Part shown: positions 54,932 through 63,963 of the stretch, in pieces
Numbering within the stretch: the stretch's first letter is position 1
Layout: each line of letters starts with the position of its first letter
Assembly: GCA_050331455.1 (NCBI GenBank)
Contig: JBHJGV010000043.1
Coordinates: forward strand, 19,981 to 83,980
Direction of reading: 5' to 3'
Length of the DNA stretch: 64,000 nucleotides
DNA from: CAYUYV01 sp050331455
GTDB lineage: Bacteria; Pseudomonadota; Alphaproteobacteria; JAJFIK01
Position numbers and translations under genes: made by a program
The notes under the pieces: generated by a model
Database searches by the model: none
What the model saw: the letters and a program-made list of their open reading frames with translations, nothing else
What the model was told of the DNA's origin: nothing

Positions 54932-55534
54932 ATGACCGTTCAATCCATCACCGCGCCCGCCAAGATCGGCCCCAATGCCGCGATCCAGCTCTTTAAAGCT
55001 TTGGAGGCCGCGAAAGGGGCAGAAGCGGCGCGGGCTGTCGCCCGGGCCGCCGGTTGCGAGGACTGGTATGATCATCCGCCGGCGGACATGGTCAGCGAAG
55101 TCCCGGTCATCCGTCTGTTCCGCACGCTGGAGGCCATGCATCCGCAGCACGCCTCCGCCATCGAGGCCCAGGCGGGCCGGCGCACGGCGGACTACATCAT
55201 CGCCAATCGCATTCCAGCTTTTGCATGCATGGTCCTGAAACGCCTCCCGGCCCGGATCGCCGGTCCTTTGCTTGCCAAAGCCATCGAGCGCCACGCCTGG
55301 ACCTTTTGCGGCTCCGGGACCGTCACCGTCCATCCGGGTCCCCCCTGCCGCTTCGAGATCGCCGACAACCCACTCACGCGCGGCCTCGCCGCCGACCGGC
55401 CGGCCTGCGCCTGGCATACCGCGGTGTTCAACCAGCTTTTTCGCCGTCTGGTGCACCCCCGCTCCGAAACACTGGAGCAAAGCTGCTGCGCCACATATTC
55501 CGGGTCCTGCACGTTTCGCGTGGCATGGTCCTGA
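54932..55534 (+). CDS. bchJ: BchJ, bacteriochlorophyll biosynthesis protein (V4R domain)
   Basis: 200 residues. The sequence resembles BchJ along its length: NAAIQLFKALEAAKGAEAAR, CEDWYDHPPADMVSEVPVIRLFRTL and a C-terminal V4R domain with FEIADNPLTRG, WHTAVFNQLFRRLV and the cysteine pair SCCATYSGSCTF. It was once thought to be the 8-vinyl reductase; BciA/BciB enzymes now hold that role and BchJ is believed to assist substrate handling. ATG 54932 lacks a clear ribosome-binding site, and a TTG at 54905 is in frame. It is placed directly after bchE, as in other purple bacteria. Confidence 0.88.
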   Translation: MTVQSITAPAKIGPNAAIQLFKALEAAKGAEAARAVARAAGCEDWYDHPPADMVSEVPVIRLFRTLEAMHPQHASAIEAQAGRRTADYIIANRIPAFACMVLKRLPARIAGPLLAKAIERHAWTFCGSGTVTVHPGPPCRFEIADNPLTRGLAADRPACAWHTAVFNQLFRRLVHPRSETLEQSCCATYSGSCTFRVAWS

Positions 55535-55826
55535 CGGCCCCCCTTTTGCGCCTCCGCTGACCGGCGCGATGCCCCACGGACGCGCCCGGAGGCGGTCCCT
55601 CAAAGCTTCGGAAAGAGCTTGCCGGGAAGTGCTTGCAGGAGGGCACGCCACTCCTTACCGTCCACACCATTCAGGAAGAGTGCTATGGGTCCAACAGGAG
55701 GCTGAAAGCACATCAAAGCCCCGCCAATCCAGACTTTGGTTGAGCCGTTGCGCCGATGCGGGCGCCGCGGCCGGCACAATCGGGTCTTCACTACTCATTT
55801 TTCAAGGTCAAGGGAGTTTCAGGGTC

Positions 55827-56636
55827 ATGAAATGGCATGGGGGACTGAGGCGGCAGGTCACCAATAACATTCCGCACTGGGCGAGGGTGAAGGGCCGCCA
55901 GGTTGCTTTTTTCGGAACCAAACAGACTTGCCCACTGTGCCTTTCGAAAGTGAACGGGTATCGCCCCCAAGGGGGGATCGCCCCGATCGCGGAAGAGGTC
56001 CGGATCGTCGGGGCGATGCGCCGGGACGAGGACCGTTGCCCGGTTTGCCATAGTCTCGATCGCACGAGACTGACCATGCTGTTTCTCGAAAAGACCTACG
56101 GTGCGACGCTTAAAGACCAGCGCATCCTGCATGTCGCCCCGGAATGGGGTCTTTATCAATATCTGCGCCGGGCCCGCATCACGCACTACACACCCAGCGA
56201 CCTGGATCTTTACCGCTACCGCCACATCCGCGACGTCAAGAAAGTCGACTGCACATCCCTGCCTTTCCCCGACAACAGCTATGACCTGATCATCTGCTCC
56301 CATGTTATGGAGCACATTCCGGATGAACGGGCGGCGCTTTCGGAATTTTACCGGGTGCTGGGGCCGAACGGCCGGGCCATCCTCCAGGTGCCGCTGGCCC
56401 TTGACCGGGCTGAAACCGATGAAGACCCGGCGGTCACCACGCCGGAGGCCCGGGAAGCCCGGTTCTGCCAGTGGGATCACGTGCGCCTTTATGGGCGGGA
56501 CTATGCCTCCCGGCTCGAAACGGTCGGCTTCAAGGCTGAATTCTTCAATCCTTTCGAGCAGTATGCGGATGAAGCCGAAACACTGCATCTCAATCCGCTC
56601 GAAGAGCTTTACGTCGTCCGCCGCCCCGGCGCCTGA
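55827..56636 (+). CDS. Zinc-ribbon SAM-dependent methyltransferase
   Basis: 269 residues. The N-terminus has two cysteine pairs (CPLC near residue 35 and CPVC near residue 75), a probable zinc ribbon. A type 11 methyltransferase core follows: ILHVAPEWGLYQYLR in place of the usual E/D-x-G-x-G motif, CTSLPFPDNSYDLIICSHVMEHIPDERAALSEFYRVL and GRAILQVPL. It therefore looks like a methyltransferase with a degenerate motif I. Nearby bchE/bchJ raise the idea of a pigment role, but similar proteins occur in non-phototrophs. The 290 bases before it hold no clear gene. AGGGAG precedes ATG 55827. Confidence 0.78.
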   Translation: MKWHGGLRRQVTNNIPHWARVKGRQVAFFGTKQTCPLCLSKVNGYRPQGGIAPIAEEVRIVGAMRRDEDRCPVCHSLDRTRLTMLFLEKTYGATLKDQRILHVAPEWGLYQYLRRARITHYTPSDLDLYRYRHIRDVKKVDCTSLPFPDNSYDLIICSHVMEHIPDERAALSEFYRVLGPNGRAILQVPLALDRAETDEDPAVTTPEAREARFCQWDHVRLYGRDYASRLETVGFKAEFFNPFEQYADEAETLHLNPLEELYVVRRPGA

Positions 56637-56865
56637 GGACGGCCGCTCCAGTGCCGCGACCGTCCTGCCGGTGACGGTCGCCCCGCAACTCACTCCCATT
56701 CCGCTTCCTTTAGATCCCTGGGCGGATGATCGCTTTTGCCCAAATCGAGACGTTGCTCGTCCGGATCACCTGGTCCCTTAAACGCCCCTTAACCGCACTG
56801 GACCAACAGTGCGGGCACAGGGCGGCACCCTTTGTCGGGTTACCTTAAGGGCGGACGGAACATCC

Positions 56866-59289
56866 ATGGGCAAAATCGGCAATCTAATTTCGGGACTGAA
56901 GGTTCGGCTGGTTGGAGGATCGGTCCGCGACCGGCTGTTGGTGGTGGTCGCGCTGCCGCTTCTGGGGCTGGGGTGCCTTGCCGGTATTCTCGTGGCCGAG
57001 AAATGGTCCCTGGCGCAGGATTTTGCCAGCCGGCGGCCGGAGATCAATACGGTTCGCGATGGGGGCCGCCTGATCCACTCCCTTCAAGGGGAGCGCGGCA
57101 CGTCCTCCGGCATGTTGATCGGTCGGGATCGCGCGCGTTTCGCTTCGCAGCTCCAGTCCTATCGCGCGCGAACGGATGCCGGACTAGCGGCCTTCAAGGC
57201 CAGTCTTGCCGGTCGCAATGGGATCGCCCGGACCGATGGATTTGTCGAGGCGGCGCGGGACGTGGCCCGGGCCCTTGATCGGCTGGCGGCGATCCGCCGT
57301 GCGGTCGACGACGGAGCCATCACGGCCGAGACGGTCCTGGACGACTACACGGATATGGTGGGCTCGCTCATTGCCCTGATCTCCGAGATTGCCTTCGGCT
57401 TCCAGGATCCCGCCATGGCCCGGGATTTTCGGGCTCTGACCGCCCTGCTGGAGATGAAGGACCGGGCGGGCATCGGTCGCTCCGTCGGGGCCATGCTCTA
57501 CGCCCAGGGTCGCTACGGGCAGACAGCCCATCTCAATTACGCAACCTTATCTGCCGAAGAGGGCATTTGGCGGGCCGTCTTCGACCGACAGGCTCAAGGC
57601 GCGGACAGGGAGATCTACAAGGCATCCCTGCCAGGCGAAGACGCATCCGCTTTCGATGAGTGGCATTCTGCCCTGCTGTCCTTGAAACCGGAACAATCTC
57701 TCGGCGGACGATCTGCCGCGGACTGGTTTCAGCTCGCGACCGCCCGCGTCAATGCGCTCAAGGCCGTGCAAGACGGCATCGTGGCCCGGATCGAAGCGGG
57801 GGCCGAGCGTGCCACCGCCATGGCGTGGCGCCAGGGCATGCTGGTGACCGGCGCCTGCGGATTCCTGGTCGTTCTGGCTGCAGGCATCGCGATGGTGGTG
57901 GGCACACGCATGTCCCGTCAATTGCGGGCCATTGCCCTGTCCATCACGCGGATCGCGCAAGGGGATCTGACTGCGGAACCACCGCGGGGCCTGAGCACGT
58001 CCCATGAGATCGGTCAGCTTGCCGCCGGGGGGTGGGCCTTTCTCGATGCCATGATCGTCCGCCAGGAAATGGAAATCGAGAAGCAGGAACTGGAGGAATC
58101 GAGGGTGGAGGAGCGCGCCGATGCGCTCCGGAACATGGCCGACACGATCGAGGGCCAAACCCGGGAATGCGTGAAATCGATCTCGTCCAGCGCGTCCGAC
58201 GTGTCCGGTCAAGCGGAGAACATGCGAAGCTCCGCTGCCAAAGTGCAAGGTGCCTCGAAGGAAATCGGTGATCTTGCCGGGCACACCCGGTCCCAGAGCA
58301 ATGCGGTGGCAAGGGCCAGCGACGAGATGCGCGGCGCCATCCGGGAGATTTCCGAACAAGTCGCGCGGGCCTCTGCCCTGTCCCATGAAACCGTTCAAAG
58401 TACGGATCGTTCCCGCAAGACCATCGATGCCCTGTCTCGCAGCGCGAGCGAAATCGGCGACGTGGTCAAGCTGATCCACGAAATCGCCGAGCAGACCAAT
58501 CTTCTGGCCCTGAACGCCACCATCGAAGCGGCCCGGGCGGGCGAAGCCGGCAAGGGGTTCGCAGTCGTCGCCAATGAGGTGAAGCATCTGGCGAGCCAGA
58601 CGGCTCAATCCACGGTCACGATCTCCCAGAAAATCCAGGAAATTCAGCGAACGACGGACGATGCCGTGAAGGCCTTGGGCGAGATCACGCACACGATCCA
58701 CCACCTTGACGGGGCCGCGACCACGATCGCCGGAGCCATGGAAGAACAGACCGCCACGACCGAGCAGATCAACAGTCTGATCGAGGACGCCAACCGCTCC
58801 TTCGAGGCGATTGAGGGCAGGATCAACGACGTTGTGGACCTGTCCGAGCAGACCACCAATGCTGCCGAAGAGGTCCATACGGTGGCAGCGATCCTGCTGT
58901 CGGAGACGGAGCTTCTGGAGCACGAGATCGCCCGGGTCGTGCGCAGTGCGACGCCCGAAACGGATCGGCGCGAGGAGACGCGGCTTGAGGTCTTCATGCC
59001 CGGTACACTGGATGTGGGGACCCGAAAGGCCGAGATTTGCGTGATCAATATTTCCCGGACCGGCCTTGGTATCCGTCCAATAGAGGGGGTTGAACCGGGC
59101 GATACAGTCACAGTGACCACCGATGATCTGGGCACGATGACAGGGCAGGTCTCGCGGGTGACCCAGCAGATCATCGGCGTTACGGTGAGCCCGGAGCATC
59201 TCCAGCGCCTTGAAGCGGCCTTCGTCAATGCCGGCGGTGGACCCGATCATGATCCGGCCGACAACCCGGTTCAATCGGCAAAGGCCTAA
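56866..59289 (+). CDS. Chemoreceptor: NIT sensor, MCP signalling domain and C-terminal PilZ
   Basis: 807 residues. Membrane helices at about 24-45 and 325-345 enclose an NIT (nitrate/nitrite-sensing type) domain marked by INTVRDGGRLIHSLQGERGT. HAMP follows (RMSRQLRAIALSITRIAQGDL). The cytoplasmic MCP coiled coil has the tip EIAEQTNLLALNATIEAARA near residue 540. The last about 100 residues are a PilZ domain with RREETR (RxxxR) and NISRTGLG (NxSxxG), the c-di-GMP-binding motifs. It should pass a ligand signal to CheA and also respond to c-di-GMP. The start is uncertain between ATG 56866 and a GTG at 56809. Confidence 0.93.
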   Translation: MGKIGNLISGLKVRLVGGSVRDRLLVVVALPLLGLGCLAGILVAEKWSLAQDFASRRPEINTVRDGGRLIHSLQGERGTSSGMLIGRDRARFASQLQSYRARTDAGLAAFKASLAGRNGIARTDGFVEAARDVARALDRLAAIRRAVDDGAITAETVLDDYTDMVGSLIALISEIAFGFQDPAMARDFRALTALLEMKDRAGIGRSVGAMLYAQGRYGQTAHLNYATLSAEEGIWRAVFDRQAQGADREIYKASLPGEDASAFDEWHSALLSLKPEQSLGGRSAADWFQLATARVNALKAVQDGIVARIEAGAERATAMAWRQGMLVTGACGFLVVLAAGIAMVVGTRMSRQLRAIALSITRIAQGDLTAEPPRGLSTSHEIGQLAAGGWAFLDAMIVRQEMEIEKQELEESRVEERADALRNMADTIEGQTRECVKSISSSASDVSGQAENMRSSAAKVQGASKEIGDLAGHTRSQSNAVARASDEMRGAIREISEQVARASALSHETVQSTDRSRKTIDALSRSASEIGDVVKLIHEIAEQTNLLALNATIEAARAGEAGKGFAVVANEVKHLASQTAQSTVTISQKIQEIQRTTDDAVKALGEITHTIHHLDGAATTIAGAMEEQTATTEQINSLIEDANRSFEAIEGRINDVVDLSEQTTNAAEEVHTVAAILLSETELLEHEIARVVRSATPETDRREETRLEVFMPGTLDVGTRKAEICVINISRTGLGIRPIEGVEPGDTVTVTTDDLGTMTGQVSRVTQQIIGVTVSPEHLQRLEAAFVNAGGGPDHDPADNPVQSAKA

Positions 59290-59315
59290 CATCCCTCGCC
59301 CTAACATCCCTCGCC
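59286..59315. repeat. Tandem duplication, 15 bp x 2
   Basis: CTAACATCCCTCGCC occurs at 59286-59300 and again at 59301-59315 without mismatch. The first copy includes the TAA stop of the chemoreceptor gene. Confidence 0.85.
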
Positions 59316-59427
59316 CTGACACCCTGACCGATTAACGGTTCCTTGACGCTTCGAATCACCTCAGGGATAAAGGCCGGCAAAAGCGACATGTTGGGCCCGA
59401 ATGTGGGGTCCGGCAATAGGGGGGGGC

Positions 59428-60468
59428 ATGGCCCGCAATCGGCGTGTGATCTATCGGTCTGCCGGCGGATCCAGGGTTGTCGACCTGATCGAGGAACCCG
59501 TCCCCCAGCCGCGCGCCGACGAGGTCTGTGTCGCTGTCGAAGCGGCCGGGATCGCCTTTGCCGATATCGTCCAGCGCAACGGGCTCTATCCGGGACAGCC
59601 GGCCTTTCCCATGACGCCAGGCTATGACGTATGCGGCCGGGTGCATGCGGTCGGGCGGGAGGCGGCCCAGCACTTCGCCAAGGGCCAGCGGGTCGCGGGC
59701 GTCACCGTGTTTGGCGGCTATGCCGATTATGTCTGTACCCGGGCGGATCATCTGATTCCGGTGCCAGAGGACGCACCGGCGGTCGAAGTGGTCGCCCTGT
59801 GCCTCAACTATATCACCGCCAGCCAGATGCTGCACCGGTGTGCCGCCGTGGAACCCGGGGACCGGGTCCTGATCCACGCGGCCGGGGGCGGCGTGGGCAC
59901 GGCATTGCTCGAGCTTGGCGGCCTATTTGACCTGGAGATGTTTGGCACGGTGTCCAAGGCCAAGGCAGACATTGTCAAACGGCTTTCGGGCGTGCCGATC
60001 GATTATCGCAAGCGGGACTTCGTTCGGGAGATCGACCGTCTCACCGGCGGCGCCGGCGTGATGGCCGCCTTCGATGCCATCGGAGGACGCCATGCCCGCC
60101 GCTCCCTGAAAACCCTGTCCGAGAACGGACGGCTCGTGGTTTATGGCCTGACGAGCGGATTTCCGAGTGGACGGCGGGACTATCTGCGCCTCGGCCTCGA
60201 CCAGATGCTGTCCTCCGTGGGTCTGATGACTGTCTTCATCTCGGCCCAGGGCGTGCTGGGCTACAACATCGAAAAGCTTCGGACGGCGCGCCCCCGCTGG
60301 TATCGGGAGGATCTGACGGCCCTGATGGCCCATCTCGCTGCCGGGCGCCTGCGCCCCGTGATCGCGGGCACCTTTCCCCTTGCGGATACGCGGGCGGCGC
60401 AGGAGGCCTTTCTGCGGGCCCAGCGGCCGGGCAAAACCGTGCTTCTGTGCGCCGGTTCGGGCGTTTGA
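59428..60468 (+). CDS. Zinc-independent MDR oxidoreductase (quinone reductase type)
   Basis: 346 residues. GroES-like N-terminus (EAAGIAFADIVQRNGLYPG, PMTPGYDVCGRVHAVG) and a Rossmann domain with VLIHAAGGGVGTALLELG. The structural and catalytic zinc cysteines of alcohol dehydrogenases are absent, so this is of the quinone reductase or VAT-1-like group. It would reduce a quinone or enone with NADPH. GGGGGG precedes ATG 59428. No functional partner is adjacent. Confidence 0.88.
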   Translation: MARNRRVIYRSAGGSRVVDLIEEPVPQPRADEVCVAVEAAGIAFADIVQRNGLYPGQPAFPMTPGYDVCGRVHAVGREAAQHFAKGQRVAGVTVFGGYADYVCTRADHLIPVPEDAPAVEVVALCLNYITASQMLHRCAAVEPGDRVLIHAAGGGVGTALLELGGLFDLEMFGTVSKAKADIVKRLSGVPIDYRKRDFVREIDRLTGGAGVMAAFDAIGGRHARRSLKTLSENGRLVVYGLTSGFPSGRRDYLRLGLDQMLSSVGLMTVFISAQGVLGYNIEKLRTARPRWYREDLTALMAHLAAGRLRPVIAGTFPLADTRAAQEAFLRAQRPGKTVLLCAGSGV

Positions 60469-60732
60469 CGCCATTCCCGTCCCCGATGCTTCCGGTTGTT
60501 CCCTCGGGCCGCCTGGGCTAGTCATTCGGGCCATGTATTTGCATCCCCCCTGCGGCTCGTCCGTTCGCAAATGTCCGGGCCACACAGTCGGACTTGGGCG
60601 TCGCAGCCGCCCCACGAGGAACGGGGGCAAAGGGAGGCGCCGCGGGACGCTGGATCACTCCTTTTTTCTCATTCATCGCCTTTTCGCGGCCGTGCCCCGG
60701 TGAAGGGCCCCGCGGGAAACCAGGAGAGCGCC

Positions 60733-62292
60733 ATGGCTGACGCCGCAAAAAACAAGGCATCTGGACTGAAAGCCAAGAAGACCGCCATCTCGCCGACCCG
60801 CGCCGAGAACTATGCGGAGTGGTATCAGCAGGTGGTGCGCGGCGCCGATCTCGCCGAGAACGCCCCCGTACGCGGCTGCATGATCATCAAGCCCTGGGGG
60901 TATGGCATCTGGGAGACGATCCAAGCCATTTTCGACCGGCGCTTCAAGGAAACGGGGCACGAGAATGCCTATTTCCCGCTGTTGATCCCCTTGCGCTTTT
61001 TCGAGCGCGAGGCATCCCATGTGGACGGCTTCGCCAAGGAAATGGCCGTCGTTACCCACCATCGCCTGGAGGCCAAGGACGGCAAGCTCGTGCCGGCCTC
61101 ACCCCTCGAGGAGCCGCTCATCATCCGGCCCACCTCGGAGACCATTATCGGCGAGGCGTTCGCCAACTGGATCCGCAGTTACCGCGACCTGCCCGTCCTG
61201 ATCAATCAGTGGGCGAATGTCATGCGCTGGGAAATGCGCACGCGTCTTTTCCTGCGCACCTCGGAGTTTTTGTGGCAGGAGGGGCATACGGCCCATGCGA
61301 GCGAGGCCGAGGCCCGGGAAGAGACCCTGAAAATGCTCGATGTCTACCGCGAGGTGGTCGAGGAGCACATGGCCATGCCGGTGATCTGTGGGGAGAAGAG
61401 CGAGAGCGAACGCTTCCCTGGCGCCGTCAACACCTATTGCATCGAGGGCCTGATGCTCGACGGCAAGGCCCTCCAGGCCGGCACATCCCATTATCTCGGA
61501 CAGAATTTTTCCAAGGCTGCCAATATCCGGTTCCAGACGGAGGAAGGCGACTGGGCCCATCCCCACACCACGTCATGGGGTGTGTCGACGCGCCTGATCG
61601 GTGGGCTGATCATGACCCATGCCGATGATGACGGCCTGCGTCTCCCCCCGCGCATTGCGCCCCGCCAGGTGGTGATCCTGCCGATTGACCGCAACGAGGA
61701 GACCAAGGCCGAGGTCATGGCCTATGCTGAGAAAGTGGCGGGCATTCTGGACGGCGTCAGTTATGACGGGGCGCGTGTGCGCATTAAGGTGGACAAGCGC
61801 GATCTGCCGACCCCGGAAAAGAAATGGGAATGGATCCGCAAAGGCGTGCCCGTCCTGCTTGAAGTTGGACCCCGGGACATTTCGGAAGAAAAGGCTGCCT
61901 TCGCCCGGCGCGATCGCATGGACGAGAAGAAGGCCATTCTTCCGGTGTCGGAGATTGCGAGCAGCTTGCCGGACACTCTGGCCGACATCCAGTCCTCGCT
62001 GTTCAACGAGGCTCTGGCACGCCAGAAGGCGCGTACCCGGACGGATATCACCACCTATGACGACTTCGTCGCCCATTTCGGCAAGAAAGGGGAGGGGGAC
62101 GACCACAGCTATCAGGGAATGGTGGGGTTCGTCCGTGCCCCCTGGTGTGCCGACCCGGCCTCCGAGGCCAAGCTCGATGCCCTCGGCGTGACGGTTCGCT
62201 GTCTGCCCTTTGACCAGCCGGAAAGCCTTGGCCCTTGCGTCCTGACCGGCGAAAAGGCCACGGTCGAAGCGCTGTTCGCGAAGGCCTACTGA
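60733..62292 (+). CDS. proS: Prolyl-tRNA synthetase, archaeal/eukaryote-like type
   Basis: 519 residues. Class II core: RPTSETIIGEAFANWIRSYRDLPVLINQWANVMRWE and LFLRTSEFLWQEGHTAHA are motif 2 regions in the eukaryote/archaeal form. There is no INS editing insertion between motifs 2 and 3. The anticodon domain begins APRQVVILPI, and a C-terminal zinc-type extension ends in Tyr (LFAKAY), a mark of this type. It charges tRNA-Pro. Because it lacks the editing domain, the ProXp-ala protein at 22548-23102 should clear Ala-tRNA-Pro. AGGAGAG precedes ATG 60733. Confidence 0.95.
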   Translation: MADAAKNKASGLKAKKTAISPTRAENYAEWYQQVVRGADLAENAPVRGCMIIKPWGYGIWETIQAIFDRRFKETGHENAYFPLLIPLRFFEREASHVDGFAKEMAVVTHHRLEAKDGKLVPASPLEEPLIIRPTSETIIGEAFANWIRSYRDLPVLINQWANVMRWEMRTRLFLRTSEFLWQEGHTAHASEAEAREETLKMLDVYREVVEEHMAMPVICGEKSESERFPGAVNTYCIEGLMLDGKALQAGTSHYLGQNFSKAANIRFQTEEGDWAHPHTTSWGVSTRLIGGLIMTHADDDGLRLPPRIAPRQVVILPIDRNEETKAEVMAYAEKVAGILDGVSYDGARVRIKVDKRDLPTPEKKWEWIRKGVPVLLEVGPRDISEEKAAFARRDRMDEKKAILPVSEIASSLPDTLADIQSSLFNEALARQKARTRTDITTYDDFVAHFGKKGEGDDHSYQGMVGFVRAPWCADPASEAKLDALGVTVRCLPFDQPESLGPCVLTGEKATVEALFAKAY

Positions 62293-62337
62293 AAAAACGA
62301 AACCACCTGTTGGCTGGTCGATGTCCAGCCAACAGGT
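62291..62337 (-). terminator. Hairpin terminator between convergent genes
   Basis: ACCTGTTGGCTGG (62305-62317) pairs perfectly with CCAGCCAACAGGT (62325-62337) over 13 bp, with a 7-base loop. Read on the minus strand it is followed by TTTCGTTTTTTC, so it ends the gene at 62352-62819. It may also fold at the end of the proS message. Confidence 0.8.
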
Positions 62338-62351
62338 CCAAACAGATCCGA

Positions 62352-62819
62352 TCAGCCCTCAAGATCGATTTCGATAATATCGTTGCCGCTCATGTCTTCC
62401 TTCTCGAACCCAAGGCTTGTGTAGCCATGGGCTTCGCAATCCTTCGTGATGCGTTCCACCTGGGCGAGGGAGAAGGACTTTTGATATTGGGGCACGCAGA
62501 AGGTCTGCTCGCCTTCCCAGCGGCCGGTCTCCAGCCACCGATTGGCTTCCGGATTGAACTGTTTCTGCACGCAGTGGTAGTACATCGAGCCTTCGATATC
62601 CGCGAACTCTTTGCACTGGCCGGCATCGATGCGGTAGGAGCCGGAGACTTTCACCACCCCGCCGGCCTCCAGGCCGACCATGCAGTCTGTTGGCAATTCG
62701 GTGCGATTGCAGATCTCGAGCGGCGCTTCGGCGTGAGCCGCACCGCCGAGGACCAGCGAAGCCGTGACCAGGGCGCCCGCCAGCGTGTTGCGGCGGGCGA
62801 AACGGGTGTCAGCGATCAT
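62352..62819 (-). CDS. Exported cysteine-containing protein, DUF1036-like
   Basis: 155 residues. A signal peptide (NTLAGALVTASLVLGGAAHA) precedes LEICNRTELPTDCMVGLEAGG...GSYRIDAGQCKEFADIEGSMYYHC, which resembles the DUF1036 pattern of an initial ICN block, a G-x-x-x-I-x-P/A-G-x-C-x strand and a tyrosine-rich strand. Five Cys could form disulfides. The role is unknown, and the DUF1036 link is a pattern judgement. It ends at the terminator shared with proS. Confidence 0.65.
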   Translation of the reverse strand: MIADTRFARRNTLAGALVTASLVLGGAAHAEAPLEICNRTELPTDCMVGLEAGGVVKVSGSYRIDAGQCKEFADIEGSMYYHCVQKQFNPEANRWLETGRWEGEQTFCVPQYQKSFSLAQVERITKDCEAHGYTSLGFEKEDMSGNDIIEIDLEG

Positions 62820-63272
62820 GTCCTTGTCCCCTTGTATGTCTTGCTTGTTGTGTGTCTTACTTGGTGGATCCGACGGCGCCGTTCAATCAGGGCGGCATGC
62901 TGCGGGGTCATTGGCGACGCCGCACCCGTCATAGCATGCTTTCGCCCGCATTCCCCGGATGAATTTCTGATTGCGTCTGTCAGGACGCCGATTCGCTCCA
63001 TCATATCAATGGCTTGAGGCGAATGTGCGAGGCGTTTCATGGACAGCACGGCGGGTGAAGATGATCGGGGTTGCCTTGCGGGTCGGTTTCAACCGCCATT
63101 TGAAGTTGGACCTGGGCCTGCGCCTCGCAAGGCGTTGATCCAACACCTCATCCGGGATAATCGGCTTTTTGCATCGTGCCATGATAGGCCTCCATCAATC
63201 GCACATTCATGGCGCGAGCACGCAATTCTGGACAGTCCCCTCAAGACCGAGTCGCGGACCACCCGCCTCAAC
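62820..63272. other. Region without a supported gene
   Basis: Two short open frames cross it (62816-63049 minus and 63039-63338 plus), but neither has a recognisable domain or ribosome-binding site; the plus one ends inside repeat sequence. I call no gene here. Confidence 0.4.
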
Positions 63273-63641
63273 GTGCATCTTCGTCATCGTGAGCGCAGCG
63301 TGGCGATCCAGGGAGGTACGGGATATTTTTCCGTATGAGGAGGTACCCTTACCCTGGGCTGCCGCGTCGCTTCGCTCCTCGCAGTGACGGATGAAGGCAT
63401 CTCGGAATAAAGGTCTTTCCCTTCATTCTACTCTGCCTGCGCCGTCATCGCGAGCGCAGCGCGGCGATCCACGGGATTATGCCTGTGCATCTTCGTCATC
63501 GCGAGCGCAGCGTGGCGATCCAGGGAGGTACGGAATATTTTTCCGTATGAGGAGGTACCCTTACCCTGGGCTGCCGCGTCGCTTCGCTCCTCGCAGTGAC
63601 GCGAGGATCTCGGAATAAAGGTCTTTCCATTCATCCGACAT
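63273..63641. repeat. Duplicated palindromic repeat (REP/MITE-like), two full copies and one half
   Basis: A block of about 155 bases starting GTGCATCTTCGTCATCG occurs at 63273 and again at 63485, 212 bases apart, nearly identical through ...GGAATAAAGGTCTTTCC. A half copy (CGTCATCGCGAGCGCAGCG, GGCGATCCACGG) lies between, at 63443-63474. Inside each copy CGTCATCG-GAGCG...GGCGATCCAG is the near-inverse of CTGGGCTGCCGCG...CTCGCAGTGACG. It is related to the element at 46442-46541. Confidence 0.85.
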
Positions 63642-63744
63642 TCCCCATGTATAGATGGCTCCCGCGGGGCAAGGGCTTTTCGGTTGAAGATGGCGTGATT
63701 TCGGCTGCGGCCATGTATGGCCCGCCAGATCCGTCAGGCCGAGC

Positions 63745-63963
63745 GCCTCATCCAATTCCCTGGAGCGCATCAACAAGGAGATCAAGCGGCGCACCCATGT
63801 CGTCGAAATCTTTCCCAACGACGCCGCCATTACCCGCCTGGTCGGCGCACTGCTCCTGGAACAGAACGACGAGTGGGCCGTCTCCCGCCGCTACATGTCC
63901 CTGGAAAGTCTCGCCAAAATCGGCGAGGATCAAACCCTCAGCCTGACACACAAAACAGGCTGA
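63745..63963 (+). pseudogene. IS256-family transposase C-terminal fragment
   Basis: An open stretch of about 72 codons ending at TGA 63961-63963 encodes NSLERINKEIKRRTHVVEIFPNDAAITRLVGALLLEQNDEWAVSRRYMSLESLAKI, the C-terminal block of mutator-type transposases with the last catalytic Glu region. Everything upstream of the SLER segment is missing. On the opposite strand at 63719-63758 a short IS1380-like scrap (ELDEALGLTDLAG) is joined to it. Confidence 0.8.

Noticed and set aside
55600..55791. Minus-strand 63-codon frame between bchJ and the methyltransferase
   Set aside because: No ribosome-binding site and no domain. The region is short and the frame could be chance in GC-rich DNA.
62816..63049. 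Minus-strand 77-codon frame just upstream of the DUF1036-like gene
   Set aside because: Its stop overlaps the next start, which hints at coupling, but the composition is Arg/His/Met-rich without domain character and there is no ribosome-binding site.
63039..63338. Plus-strand 99-codon frame ending in the palindromic repeat
   Set aside because: The last about 20 residues (RHRERSVAIQGG...) are translated repeat sequence. No domain or start signal supports a gene.
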